Source: Allium sativum | Taxonomy: Eukaryota; Streptophyta; Magnoliopsida; Asparagales; Amaryllidaceae | Direction of reading: 5' to 3' | Length of the DNA: 64,000 nucleotides | Assembly (NCBI GenBank): GCA_030737875.1 | Contig: CM060922.1 | Span: 319,277,456-319,341,455 of the forward strand | Notes under the pieces: model-generated | What the model was told of the DNA's origin: nothing | Databases searched by the model: none | What the model saw: only the letters and a program-made list of their open reading frames with translations | Position numbers and translations under genes: made by a program | Shown: piece after piece, positions 34,435-48,300 of the stretch | How the letters are laid out: each line of letters opens with the position of its first letter | How positions within the stretch are numbered: the stretch's first letter is position 1

Positions 34435-35219
34435 TTATAACCTAACATGTTTTTGGATAAAACGATATTCACGTGGATCAATCTGATCTAGTACAAAAGA
34501 AGTAGTGTCCACTTCGTCCAGCAATTGCATGGTCCAAGCAAAATCAACGCGATTTAAATTTCTGATCAACGCTCGAATACGGTAATTAACAACATCCTTC
34601 AGCTGTTCCAATAAATTTCTATAAGCTCTGTCATTTTTGAAGTTTGAACCCAGCTTCATCACAATATGAGATAGATCCGAGATAGCCAATTGTATTACTG
34701 GTCGTGCCATACGAGATTCACCTACCAAGAAATCGATAAAGCTATCAAGTTGGTTCTCTTTAATAGAAGATGGAGAGATAAAAGAGTTGGGATAGTTGGA
34801 GTAATAGTATTAGCTTTTGGTTGTGCTGTGTTTTTCTTATTTTCCACTCGTGCAACAATCATAATCAATTTGTTTAAACCCTTCATCAAATGTGTGGGAA
34901 GAACATTTTCTTCAGGTATAGATTCAGAAGAAGAGGAGTTGACCCTTTTTTCGATTTGCTTATATTCGTACAAATCAAGTTGATCAATAAGCTCTAAAGC
35001 GGTGGCTTGCAGCTCCTCTAGTAAAGGTGTCAACTGAGCCAAATCTTCTTCGGACTTTGCTTCTCTGATCAGCTTTTCAATTTTCTGATCAGTGAAGTCA
35101 TTCAGATTTTTCATTTCTTCAGTAGCTTTAGCATATCTAAAATTTTCTCCCAGAATACCCACAACACGAAATAGACCTGAGAGAGCCAACTTGGTCCTTA
35201 CTTTTGCTACCATTTCCAT
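34435..35219 (-). CDS. Unrecognised protein with a duplicated ~85-residue helical domain (one frameshift)
   Basis: On the minus strand an ATG at 35219 starts a reading of about 165 codons. About 20-30 codons before its stop at 34722, the sequence makes better sense in another frame, which runs to 34435. One base near 34765-34775 would account for this. Both halves carry the same fold pattern. The first has LALSGLFRVVGILGENF and ends QLDLYEYKQIEKRV. The second has LAISDLSHIVMKLGSNF and ends QIDPREYRFIQKHV. The two copies share about 25-30% of residues, with conserved LIR and LLxE positions. A serine- and glutamate-rich linker and a basic patch join them. No signal peptide or catalytic motif is seen. 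It lies antisense inside the CACTA element, so it is either captured or an accessory gene. Function is unknown. Confidence 0.55.
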
Positions 35220-38200
35220 TTTTGAAGTATACGATGAAAATATTGAAGTTGAAAGTAGAGGGAATAACCGTAAATAATATATTTACAGGCTTCATTATTT
35301 AAACAAATTTTAATATTGATATTCAACTTAGCTTGCTAGGAATCGATTGTTTTAAATCCTAGGTATTAGAGCAGGTATGAATTGGTTTCAGCATAGATAA
35401 GAGTTGTTTTTAACAGCTCCACCACTCTTCCATTCTTATATACAGTCTATTTTGCATTGCTAGGAACAGTTGTTTTCAGCGTACGTATTAGAGCAGGTAT
35501 GAATTGGTCGTTGGCTCCGCCCTTTACATTTTTTAAGAGCCACAGTGGATCGAGTTATCTTATTTATAAAAATAACAAGAGGCATTCTGGAAGGCATGTT
35601 TCATTGTATAAAAAATGTAGTGCATGATTCTGCTAATTTAACTTGTAGAAACATATTGCATAAAATTAACTTTTGCTATAAAATAAAAAAAATGCTCACC
35701 TATCAGAAATGTAGGCGACGTTACCAATGATACTATTATATTGGTAGAAACATCTATTTTAGAAAATGAGAACAATTAAAAACTTCACATAATTGAAGTT
35801 TTATTTAAAGCAAAATTAAAAGTATAGATAGTGAATAATCGATAATAAGTTATACTTCCCCACAAAACTGTTATTTTGAGAATATCCTTTTACTGAGTAT
35901 TGAGTCAAACATAATAGTTGCTAAATAAATACACTTCTATACTTTCAAACGACTGCGGTCACTAAACACACATGTCCAGTGCAAAGGAGTTAAAGATAAT
36001 AATTGATGTTTCCACCTTATCGAAGAAAAATCCAATCGAGCAATCAATGTAAATATTCAATAACATGTGTCATCTGGGAGCTGATCAGCATATGATAATT
36101 CTACTATTTTATACAATAATATCCTATTTGAGAGAACAAACATGAATCAAGTCACACAAACTTAAATTAGTACCCTATTTCTTTTGTAGTTCTCCCCTGA
36201 ATATTTGCAAAAAGTTGTCAAGTATCCCAATTGATGTAACTATGAAACCACCTTGTAGTAAAATACCACAAAATTTATTTATTCTAATAACATAACATCA
36301 TAACATTCTAATAACTGTAGTACATAAAAAAAAGTCCATCAATACAGAAAGAAAATCTGTAAGCATTGTGCAAAATATTTTTGATTGGTTTAAAACTTAA
36401 AATATTTTTCCTAACAATTTGGTCAATTTGGTGGTACAAAAATCAACCAAATTATAAGTAGCAGAAAATCTTAGAAAAAATAAGCTAGTTTCTATTACTA
36501 CATCATTAGGTAAGTTGAACGGATAATGAATTGCTTACTAAATTTGGGGAAAAGTATAAAATTAACTATGCTGTCATAATATGTTGTAAATATAATAACA
36601 TACCCATCAATGAGTGTTATAGTGGGTGCTCAGCATGGCATCTTCTTCATCTCCAACATCATTACACTTCCGTCTTCTAAAAATATTACAATGAAGTAAT
36701 GTGACTAGTTGGAAAATGGACCTAGAAGTGGCAAAGAAGTGAGAACTCACCATTAGTGAATTTTGTTGCTCCAACATGGGAAAAGCCATGATAATAATAA
36801 AGTATTTAATTACAAAGACCTAGCATTGAAATACGGTGAATTACAAAATATCTGACACTAAATTTATATACTTTGATCTGATAGAACTTCAACCCTTTTA
36901 GATCTCAATACTAAATTTTTATATAGAAAAAGCAAAGAAATTCAAAATTTGCAATCGAACCAAAATTCTTCGTAACTGTACTCACTCTAGTAATCCCAAA
37001 CACTGGCGATTTATTGATAATCATATAAAACAAAGCAAAACAAAATTGAAAAAAAAAACAGAATAAGGATTAATCTCTGCATTTGAAAAACTAAAATAGA
37101 TTGTTATACATGTAATAGAAAAAGTGTGGAATTAGCTTACAATATAGCTTTCTGAATACGAATCCATGAACCAATGAACTGATCCAAGATATTTCAAATT
37201 TTGATCCGAAATCATATAGTATTAATCAATTATTTTGGGTTTGTTCGCAAAAAGAAATATAAGTCAATAATACGTGGAAGAGAATTGGGGTATGAGAAGC
37301 GGGATGGATATTCACTCGGTTTATTAACTCCATCGAATAGTACGTCCACACATAACATGTTCTTTTGTGTAGCCACATAATACTAATTAAAAATCAAATT
37401 GGTCCAGCTCTTTATCTTTTTTTGTTTGTTTCTCCATCAAGTAGGAGCAATTTTATTGTATAGATACCCTTATAATTTGCATCACTTTCATGCTCATTGC
37501 TGTTGGTTAGGCATCAAATTAAACATCAAGTTTGTTCCAAGAGGAGCATTACTGCAATTAGAATGATACTATAACATGAGCCAAAAAATACCTATCAAGC
37601 TTTGCATGTGCAAAAAAATTGCAGTATATACAAAAATACGATATTTCGAAAAGCAAACAAAATAAACATATCGACTTAAGAGGAAATAAATTTAACCTAA
37701 TTTTCACATCAGTTTGTTTAGTGAATTTGATTTACATCTATTAAATGAAGTTAACTTAAATAATCCCCAAAAGTAAAATTAAATGGGATCTTGGATGGAT
37801 TAAGCATTTAAGCTCATCTCAAAATTATGTGAACAACCTACTATGTTGAGTTAATTTTTTCTTTTACCAAAGTCCTTTTTGTGTAATACTATTTTATTAG
37901 ATAAATATATAAATAAAATAGGTAGAATATAATCTAAAAAGAGAAAATCATATATGTGAGTGTAATGTTCTATTTCAAAATAAAGAAATAAAAAGTCATA
38001 TGAAGTCGATTTGGTATAAACTGTCCAATGTGTGATATAGCATGATGTTTTTATTCACATTAAAGATCATAATATTACTACATATAAATATTTTATTATC
38101 ACTGCATGGAAACATAGGTTCATTGTATGTTCTACAGGTCTTTGCAATCAGTTTTTGCTCTATAAAGCACCAGCATTAAACAAATTTTTTCCCTCTTTGC

Positions 38201-38974
38201 GTAAAAATAATATATCTTCATCTTATGTTGAATTTCTTGAGTTATGAACTTGTGTTATCCGATATTTATCCTCTAATTTTTTCTGAAGAATTGTGAAATA
38301 GAAATTAAATTGAAAGCATTTACTATTGTTTACCTTTAGCTTTGGAAATCGAATCTGTGGCAATCCCTACTTACAGCATATACCCAAAGTCAGAAAATAA
38401 AAGGATGAATATGTAACTAAGCATCGAGGAACTTGAATTACAAAACTGGGAAAATCAACAGTCAATAGAAAATGAGAAAACAGCTGAGCTAATTGATTGA
38501 GGCTTACATTTGGTGAATCCATTCTACTATCTAATTCTACAAATGGTTTTAAACAATCAACCACCGCTAATATATTAAGATACCAAAAACAACCTTGTAA
38601 AAAGTGACTATAGAAATATGACTCAGAATTTATACATGGTAATAGAAATTTTAATTTCATTTTTGTTTTATTCATTCGTGCAGTACACAGCCTATACATG
38701 CTTTCAAACAAAGAAACACCATAAATGATCTAGAGCACTATATAGGATTTTGGATTAACATGATTTTGGTTTAACATGCTATACAGTTTTTGCTATAGAG
38801 GACTTTGGTTTGATAGGATTTTGGTTTAACATGCTATATACAGTTTATGCTTCCTTAAATTATCGAGAGCACTATTTGTTACTCCTTGTTTGAAAATATT
38901 TAGGCTTTTATATGAGTTTGAATTCAGAGGAATACTTTAGGCGTTAATTGAAGCTGCTACTTATTTTTCTTTAG
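35220..38974. other. AT-rich CACTA interior, no supported gene
   Basis: About 3.7 kb with stops in all frames and no domain that I can recognise. A short direct repeat containing GATTTTGGTTTAACATGCTATA occurs near 38755-38795 and 38815-38850. Some of this may be intron of the TnpA-like gene. Confidence 0.5.
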
Positions 38975-39241
38975 GTGGATCAAAATATGTCATCTCATTA
39001 TTGAGGAAGAGGTGACAATATTAGCAGTAGAGATATTACAGAGATTGGTTGTGGCCGTAGCCGAGAAGCTCAATCCAGCCACACTGTTCGAACATTTAAA
39101 TCACACCGTCACAGTGCAAGAGTGATATCACGTCCTACCAGAGATGCGTTATCGACCCACAGTGAGCCTGAGACAACTGCTATGGCAGGTCATGGTCGGA
39201 AAGCTCAGACCAATCATGATATTCATGCTACAACTCGATCG
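38975..39241 (+). pseudogene. TnpA-like exon, 5' part, split by retrotransposon
   Basis: An acceptor (TTTTTCTTTAG) at 38974 precedes an exon with an ATG at 38987. The reading starts MSSHY, meets a TGA at 39002-39004, then continues GRGDNISSRDITEIG and an arginine- and serine-rich stretch. This resembles the basic, low-complexity start of CACTA second proteins (TnpA or Ptta/En/Spm type), but it is not diagnostic. It is interrupted at 39241 by the long-LTR chromovirus. When the insertion and one target copy are ignored, the frame continues at 55780. The TGA would fit a CGA to TGA change. Confidence 0.4.
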
Positions 39242-42200
39242 TGAGACGTCCCGAAATCCCGTTCAGACGGAAACAAGGGTTATCTTTGGAATATAACACA
39301 GAAACAGATAATAGCAGAACAAAATTAAATAAATACACCAGATATGAACAATAGAATATACTGGATAAAAGTAATCATCAGAGTTACACAGTATACAGGA
39401 TCTTACTTAGTACAAGTACAGTTCAGCTATACATAAATGTCTACAGCGGAAATAAACAAAATATGTACAATAGGAGCTGAACAGCATAAAAAGAAATAAA
39501 TGATAGAATCCATCTTCAGCTCCAGCTATCCAGAAAAAGAACCAGCTAAACCTGAATTCAAGGCTGCCCGTGTAGAAAGAGGGGCACCCGAGTTTGAAAG
39601 TGAAACAAACTACGAGTCAGTCATGGGACTGGTATGAGAAATCTACTCAACACATATATAATTGGCTAATCACAGGACCACGCCACTTTCGTGGAATGGG
39701 TTTACTCCATTTGATTGCCAGTGCTTTAAAACAAATCTTTCTTTTAAACATCGCTATGCTTTTTTATAAAAAATGAAGCCGTTATAAGACTCAGTTCCCA
39801 TCACACAATGCAACGCAAACCAGAGGATAGAGTTTTTACCTTATAACGGCCAAATATGCTTGATACAAATAAAACAAAGGCATTTGATATTATTGCTAGT
39901 GTTTATATGTTTTGAAAACAATTTCAAATCATAACTATCAATCATAGACGACATTAATGCCCCATACCACTATGTCGCCATATATATAGGTATACAATCA
40001 AAACCGCATCGTCACGTATTTGGAAATTGGATTTCCGTCATGAACCAAGGCAAAAGATAGTCCTTACCGAATTCGAGACAATCTAGCCTACCATGTCTCA
40101 GGATCAGAGCTCGAGTGACCCTTGGATCGTCAGGGCCGGTCCACCGATGTGGATTAAAATGCCTGAACAATACGTTTCCCCACCCTTTGGGGCGCAAACG
40201 AGCCAACGAATGACTCCATCGGACCCGGATCGTCCGATCAAACCGAGGCGCCTCGCAACAGCAACAACCACATAGGTGAAAAGTATATAAATGTCAGGGC
40301 TGGTAGGTCACTGACACCACCCTAGCTAGAAAAAAACGCATGTCCTCCCTGAGGTCCTTCCTCCCGTTTTAGGTTCATACCGGGGTGTGAGGCTCGCGAA
40401 TTTACGTTATACACAAAGCTACGCCACACAGGCGGTGCTTTGATCATCACCACAAGACTTTGCTTTTCAACAGAAGCCCCGATCACTGCATCTTAGCATG
40501 CCACACAGGCAATTCACACCGTGCAACTGATGGCTATCAATCACACAGAACAAATTCCAATGTCGGGCACACAGTCCATTTACAAGTCCGTTCTGGGTCT
40601 GAACGAAACCGGAGGCACTAAATACCTCGCAAACCCATTGATCACCACGTACGTCTGGACGATCACCACTCATTATCCATATTTCGGGATGCCTCCCAAT
40701 CAGGACCTCGGTTACCATCCAAACGAGGTGAAGATCTCCGGTCTTCGACCATCGTCTTCATCTTCGACTTTCAATCGTCGGTCGATTATTTGAAATGAGA
40801 ATTAACTCGGCCTTTTCAAATAATTCACGTATATTTAGAATTTCAATTCAATTTATTTCGATGGTTAAATTATTCGACAACACCAATTTTGTTCTATAAT
40901 GTAATTTTCACACCAAACACATTCAACCATCAAATATCACATAAATCAAGCAAATTCAGTTTATTTCCATTCCATAACGTTCCCAATATTTTATAACGAT
41001 TTATTGCTATTTTTATTTATTTTAAAATAGCTAATTTATTCAAAACGACGCTTCGGGCCATAACGCGGCCGTGGCGCTGTTTTTCTTCGGATTTGATTTA
41101 CACATATCTGAAAATCTAACCGTTGGATCTTCACAAAATTTACATCATTAGAAAGGTCTTTTCAAAACGAATCAAACGGTTCCAGTTTCGGGAAAATCCG
41201 ACTGTCGGATCTCCCGGTACAATCGTTTGAAGTTTCGATTTCAAAATACGAACTGCAGCGTCGTTATTCGATTAAATATATAATTATATTTATATATATA
41301 TATATAAATATAATCGCTTCTGGCGCTGTTTTTCTTCAGATTTGAATTAAACATTCCAGACAATCCAACTGTTGGATTTTTACAAGGTTGGTGCCGTTGG
41401 AAAGATTATCCCAAGGCGAACCCGACGGTTGAGGTTTCGAGAAAATCCAATGGTCGGATTCCCCGTACTAGTTGTTTGAAATCACGGTTTCAAAATACGA
41501 ACTGCACGGCTTCGTTTCGTTTTAATTTTATTTATATTTATATATTTATATAAATATAGTTTCTTCAAAAATTCCTATATCGTTTTCATTTCAAATATTC
41601 CACTAACGCCTTAAAATTTTGGAAAATTTCGCCATAACCTCCCCTGCACCGGGAGCATCGGGAAATCGCAAATAGCTTTCCCGGTCCTTCTAATCTCAAA
41701 AAGAAAAAGAAAAATCCAAGCGGCTAGCCAACAGGCTCATAAAATCATCACCCAAACAAAACAGTAAATGTGTACCTATTTGTCGGGCACAAAATTTTAT
41801 TCCTCTTCTCTAGCCCCTTTGCTAAAACCTGTTCAATGAATATGCATGTACATATATATACAGTTCTTATCATTTATCATTTTCTATTCAACTTCATATT
41901 TGATTTCTATTTGGTTTAAAAACACCATTCATTCTAATGTTACATAAATAGGTGCAAATCATTTCATTAGCTAATTAATGAATATTTCAACTCATATATG
42001 TTTATTTTGAACAAGTGGCTATTTTTAACACTTCACATTTCAACGATTTATGCATACAATAAAAATGTGATTTTTATTGTAAAACAATTCATTTCAAAAC
42101 ACTATTTTTCTATATAGTTCTTATAGGTGATAAAAACAGGATTTTTATCATAAAACAATTTCTTTTAAAACGAGATTATTTTACACAGTTCATATAGTCG

Positions 42201-45126
42201 ATAAAAGGTGATTTTTATTATCAAACAATTTATTTCAAAATATGAATACCAGTCAACACATGAATTTCTAATCAACGAATGAATATCAATTCAACACATG
42301 AATGTTTTCTATAGTTTCTATGTATAGATAAAAATGTGATTTTTATTATCAAACAATTTATTTCAAAATATGAATACCATTCAACACATGAATTTCTAAT
42401 CAACGAATGAATATCAATTCAACACATGAATGTTTTCTATAGTTTCTATGTATAGATAAAAATGTGATTTTTATTATCAAACAATTTATTTCAAAATATG
42501 AATACCATTCAACACATGAATTTCTAATCAACGAATGAATATCAATTCAACACATGAATGTTTTCTATAGTTTCTATATATAGATAAAAATGTGATTTTT
42601 ATTATCAAACAATTTATTTCAAAATATGAATACCATTCAACACATGAATTTCTAATCAACGAATGAATATCAATTCAACACATGAATGTTTTCTATAGTT
42701 TCTATATATAGATAAAAATGTGATTTTTATTATCAAACAATTTATTTCAAAATATGAATACCATTCAACACATGAATTTCTAATCAACGAATGAATATCA
42801 ATTCAACACATGAATGTTTTCTATAGTTTCTATATATAGAATAAAATATGATTTTTATTATCAAACAATTTATTTCAAAATATGAATACCATTCAACACA
42901 TGAATTTCTAATCAACGAATGAATATCAATTCAACACATGAATGTTTTCTATTCAATGAATAAATATAGTTTAAGCATATGAAAATAATTCAAACACACG
43001 AACATTATTCAAAATTTCGGCAGCATAACGGCAGGGTAGTTAAAACCGGGACCGTCCCTAGTACGGCTCCTCGCTCTACCTTAAAACCTCGCGGTTTTTG
43101 ACAATGGGGATCATGCATCTAGTTCGCACGCAGGCGGCATGTATATATTTATTTCATTTCCACAAACTAATCCTATGTGGTTTCAACCAAATATTTTTCA
43201 ACCACAAACGGGTATTTTTCAACCTCAATCAATCAATAACAACATCAACCACAAACAATCCCAAAACAATCATTCGCTGTCCATCAATTTTCACAACAAT
43301 TTCAACCAATAAATATCGTCCATGGTTTGTGGACGAGGGGCGTAGATATATATATATATATATTATATAGCAATTCACTTTTATTTCAACACATATATAT
43401 ATATATATATATAGCTATAAAAAGAAATTGAAGAGTGAGAAATTCTCACAAATAGCTATCCAATACTACGACTCTTCCTTTATAGAAATCTTCGCCAATC
43501 TCGCCTTTTGTCGCTTTCGTTGCCCGTATTCTCTACATATGTAAAAATCGAATTTTTACTTCGTTATTCAATATATAAAAATTGCATTTCAAAAATATAA
43601 ATTCCGCCTTTTCAAAAATAAAGATTATATTTTTAATATTCCTATGATGTAAAAATCATATTTTTATTGCTTTAAAAATATAAAAATCATATCTTACTTC
43701 TTCTACTTAATAAAAATTCCGTCTTTTCTATTTTTAAAAATATGATCTTTTCTATCCAAGTTCAAATCCTTTTCTATTTAAAGTTCAACTCTTTTTCTAT
43801 TTAAAGTTCAAATCTTTTCCTATTTAAAGTTTAAATCTTTTCCTATTTAAAGTTTAAATCTTTTCCTTTTTAGAATTCAAATCTTTTTCTTTTTCAAAAT
43901 TAAATCATTTCAAAATCAGTTTTAAACTTTTCTAAAAATCAGAATTTAAACGCTTTTAAAAATCAGTTTTAAATGCTTTTAAAAATCAGTTTTAAATGCT
44001 TTTAAAAATCAGTTTCAAATTCTTTTGAAAATCAATTTCAAATTCTTTTGAAAATCAGTTTTTCAGAATTAAAATAAAAATAAAAATAAAATAAAATACT
44101 TACATTGATCTGCGAAGAAGGGGGGGTGGTTTTGCGTCAGGTGGCGGCGCTGGAGGTGTTGGAGGTGGGGCGGCCTTCAGTTCGTCGGCGGTGGGAGGTC
44201 GTCAGACTGGGGGGGCTCCCGAATCGGCGTCGCGATGGCTTCGAGGGGGAGGTTTGGGCTCGTCACTGGCGGTTCGACGAACGAGGGGAGGGGGATGCGG
44301 TGACGGGCGGCGGTGGCGAATCGGCGTCGCGATGGTCAACGTCGGGGCTAGGATTTTTTTTTTCTTTTTTTTTTCTGTTCGAAGTGGAGAGAGAAGAGGG
44401 AATAGGGGGGGGGGTTTATATAAAATATATATATTTAATTATTTAATTTTGCAAAAAGTTGACTTTTACATACGACCTCTAAACGAGGCCCACCGCCTGT
44501 CGTCCATAGCGTTTTACCCCCATTCCGGACACAATGGGATATGTATCGCAAGCTGAGTTGATTGTTACAATCAATTTCCGTTGAATTTACATTTAAATCA
44601 CTATATTGAATTTTAAACGTACATTTCAAATTACCGGGGTCACATACTAACTAGAAAAATTCCAGAAAAATATTTTCTAGCTTCGTATTGACGATACGGT
44701 CCTAACAAAACTAGTTTCGTCGAATTCCGAGGTCGTTTGCAAATTGTCCATTTTTAAGGGCCTGAATTCCATAGCGACTATTCAGAATTTTCAACTGGAC
44801 ATATCTTTTGATTCCCGCTATCAAATTTCGATTGGTCGGATTCGTTAGAAAGATATCATCAAGTAGATCCTAATATTTTTGGTTTCACTAAAATCCGGAT
44901 TGTTTTGCACCCGGTACAGTCCGACAAAGTTTGAATTCAATTTTTGAAACTACCACGCCATTTCAGGCCTTGTTTATAATTATAATTAATTATATTCGTT
45001 TTCAATTGTTGATTCAAACTCAGTTTTCATCGCCATTATTGAAAATATTTATTTTAAATATTTAAAATCCATTATTTTAGCCAATTTAAAAATTTTAAAT
45101 TGGTTCAGATTTTCTGGGTCGTTACA
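39242..45126 (-). repeat. 3' LTR (left) of young chromovirus
   Basis: Reading on the minus strand, it has U3 (about 45126-44390), a TATA box (44424-44415), a GC-rich leader (about 44390-44104) and a GTAAGT donor (44103-44098). A long AT-rich part follows with pyrimidine- and A-rich short repeats (43740-44060) and six 128-bp units (42191-42955). Two degenerate copies of an approximately 240-bp segment lie at 41075-41545. Confidence 0.95.
42191..42955. repeat. 128-bp tandem repeat, about six units (left LTR)
   Basis: The anchor TGATTTTTATTATC recurs at 42209, 42337, 42465, 42593, 42721 and 42849, exactly 128 bp apart. The units are nearly identical and AT-rich. Confidence 0.95.
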
Positions 45127-45144
45127 ATCTCCCCCACTTAAAAC
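45127..45144 (-). other. Polypurine tract of young chromovirus
   Basis: On the minus strand AAGTGGGGGAGAT directly precedes the 3' LTR start TGTAACGACCC. It is the plus-strand primer site. Confidence 0.85.
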
Positions 45145-45377
45145 TTTTCGTCCCCGAAAAGGAACAAAGTCGAAAGTGGTTTGATAAATCTACAATCACA
45201 CAACACAACAACCAATCCAATTATTTTTAACCTTCAAAAATATACTAATCAAATCCTATACCCTCTAAAATCATTCAGACTATAGAATTAAAAGTGCACA
45301 TCCATGAAAAGAAAATAACAATAGAGTAGAGAATTGAATGGTAGTGCAAAGTAGGGTAAATGTACCTTGCACCGGAG

Positions 45378-48300
45378 TCAATGAGAGATATCTACTCGAC
45401 ATCTAGGATAAGCTTTCTGAATGCTCTCCTCCGTTTCCCAAGTACAATCTCGCGGATCTCCACTCCATTGCACTTTGACTAAGCGAACCTTCTTGTTCCT
45501 CGGCTCTTTGGTTTCTTTGCCGATGATCTTCAGCGGCTCTCGCCTCACGGCTAATTCTGGAGTAATTTCAATGTCCTGTTGAGCTGCTTCTTCCACGATC
45601 AAGTCTGGATCATGAACGTGCTTTCGAAGTTGAGATATATGAAATACATCATGCACTCCAGGCAACCAGTCAGGCAGTTTGACCCTATAAGCGAGAGTCC
45701 CAATCCGTTCCAGAATAGGAAACGGACCAATGAATTTGGGCGCCAACTTTCCAGTTTTACCGAACCGGATAACTCCTCTCATCGGCGATACTTTCAAATA
45801 TACATAGTCGCCAACTTCAAAGGATATATCTCTTCTTCTTCTATCGGCATAGCTCTTTTGTCGGCTTTGAGCGGTGAGTAATCGCTTCTTAATAAAATCG
45901 ACTTTGTCGGCAGCTTCTCGAACCATATCAGGCCCTAACACAAGTCTATTTCCAGGCTCGACCCAACAAGCAGGAGATCGGCAAGGTCTACCATACAATG
46001 CTTCGAATGGCGACATTGTCAGACTCGCCTGGTAGCTGTTATTATAAGAGAATTCAGCCAAATGCAGATGGTCTTCCCATGATCCACCGAAATCTAGAAC
46101 ACAAGCCCGCAATAGATCTTCTAAAATGCGATTCACCCTCTCAGTCTGACCGTCTGTCTGAGGATGATACGCGGTGCTCAAGTTCAACTTCGTTCCTAGC
46201 TCGACTTGAAATGCTTCCCAGAATTTGCTAGTGAATATTGTATCTCTATCACTGACTATACTGAGCAGCACTCCATGCAGTCTAACTATTTCCCTGAAGT
46301 AAATCTGCGCCAGACTCTGAGCGGTTCTGTTTGATCTGACAGGTATGAAATGGGCGGTCTTCGTGAAGCGATCTACGATCACCCAAATACTGTCATTTCC
46401 TTTTCTGGTCCTGGGCAGACCATCAATGAAATCCATAGAAATATGCTCCCACTTCCAACCAGGAACTTCTAGCGGTTGTAATAATCCAGCCAATTTCTGT
46501 TGGTCACTCTTGACTAACTGGTAAGTAGGGCATCGGCTAACATATATTGAAACGTCTCTTTTCATAGCCTTCCACCAGAATGTTCTTTTGAGATCGTTAT
46601 ACATTTTGGCCACGCCAGGATGGATACTCAGCTTGGACTTGTGACACTCGTCTAACACTTCCCTTTTTAACTCTGGGACGTCGGGAACACAAATCCTTCC
46701 TTTCAATCTCAAGGTCTCGTCGTTATCTATTTGAAAACACGAGGGTTCGCCTTTCTGAATCCTTTTTATCATATCCTTAATAAAGTTATCCTCCTTCTGA
46801 AGAATAGATATTTTGTCAATCAAGGAAGTCGTGATAATAAAGCTGGCGATCATTACATTCTTTCGGCTCAGAGCATCGGCCACGACATTGGCTTTTCCTG
46901 GAGTATATATAATTTCAAAGTCATATGCTGCAAGAAACTCCAGCCAACGTTGCTGTCTCAGATTCAGGTCTTTCTGAGTGAACAGATACTTTAATGACTG
47001 GTGATCTGTAAACAGTTCAAATCTCTCGCCCAGAAGATAGTGTCTCCAGATTTTCAAGGCAAATACTATAGCCAATAACTCAAGATCATGAGTTACGTAG
47101 TTTTTCTCGTGCGGCTTCAGTTGACGGCTAGCATAAGCAATCACTTGACCTCATTGCATTAACACTGCGCCAAGGCCTTCTCTAGAAGCATCAGTCCATA
47201 CTTTTAAATACTGGTTGCCATCGATGATGGTTAACACTGGAGCTGTCGTTAATCTCAACTTCAGCTCTTCGAAAGCCTCCTCACTTTCTGGAGTCCATTT
47301 GAACTTAGAATGCTTCTTTGTGAGCTTCGTTAAGTGACCAGATATCTTCGAAAAGTTTTTAACGAACTTCCGGTAATAGCTAGCCAATCCGAGAAAACTG
47401 CGGACTTCAGTGGGGGTGCTGGGCTGTTTCCAGTTCTGAATAGCTGTGATTTTGCTTGGATCCACAGCAATTCCTTCTTTTGATACAACGTGGCCCAGAA
47501 ATTTTACTTCATCTTGCCAGAAGATACATTTGGAAAATTTGGCTTTTAATACATTCCTTCTGAGGATTTCTAGAACCTGTTCCAGATGCTTTTCATGTTC
47601 GGCCTTTGATTTAGAGAAGATTAGAATATCATCAATAAAAACCAGAACAAATTTATTCAAAACCCCTTTGAATACTCTGTTCATTAGATCGACGAAGTAA
47701 GCTGGAGCATTACATAAGCCGAACGGCATTACTAACCACTCGTAGAATAGGTCGGGGCCTCTGAACGCTGTCATTGGAACACACTCTTCGGCAATTCGAA
47801 GTTGATGGAAGCCTGTAGCTAGGTCCATCCGTGAGAATACTTGTGCTCCATTTAATCGATCCAACAAATCATCAATCCGCGGTAATGGATACTTGTTCTT
47901 TATTGTCTGCTTGTTCAGATCACGATAATCCACGCATAGTAGTAGAGTACCGTCAGATTTTGGGACAAATACCACTACTGCACCCCAATCAGAGAAACTA
48001 GGCCTGATCAGACCTTTCCATACCAGCTGTCGTGTTTGATTGTCCAATTCCTCCTTCTCTTTCAAGGACATTCTTCGAATAGCGTGAACTACCGGCCTTG
48101 CATTGGGAATTAAAGCAATTTTGAAATCTATTTCTCTCTGCGGAGGTAAGCGAACAACTTCTTCGAACACATCCGCATAGTTCTTGACGACAGGTATGTC
48201 TTTGATGAGGTCAGGAATATTCTCTGTGACTTCAGAAACATTTTCAATTTGGGCTGGAGAGACATTCAAAGCTACCCAGAAGTCTTTTCTATTAGCATTC

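Noticed and set aside
38367..38711. 114-codon minus-strand open frame
   Set aside because: No domain, unusual composition, no supporting splice or promoter signals.
40467..40793. Open frames repeated at 51095-51421
   Set aside because: They are LTR copies with no domain on either strand, inside the predicted intron.
42191..42955. CRISPR-like appearance of regularly repeated units
   Set aside because: Units are contiguous 128-bp repeats without unique spacers, in a plant retrotransposon LTR.
44105..44446. GC-rich open frame on the plus strand (repeated at 54755-55057)
   Set aside because: It is antisense to the element, low in complexity, and changes between the two LTR copies. It is better explained as the complement of a GC-rich leader.
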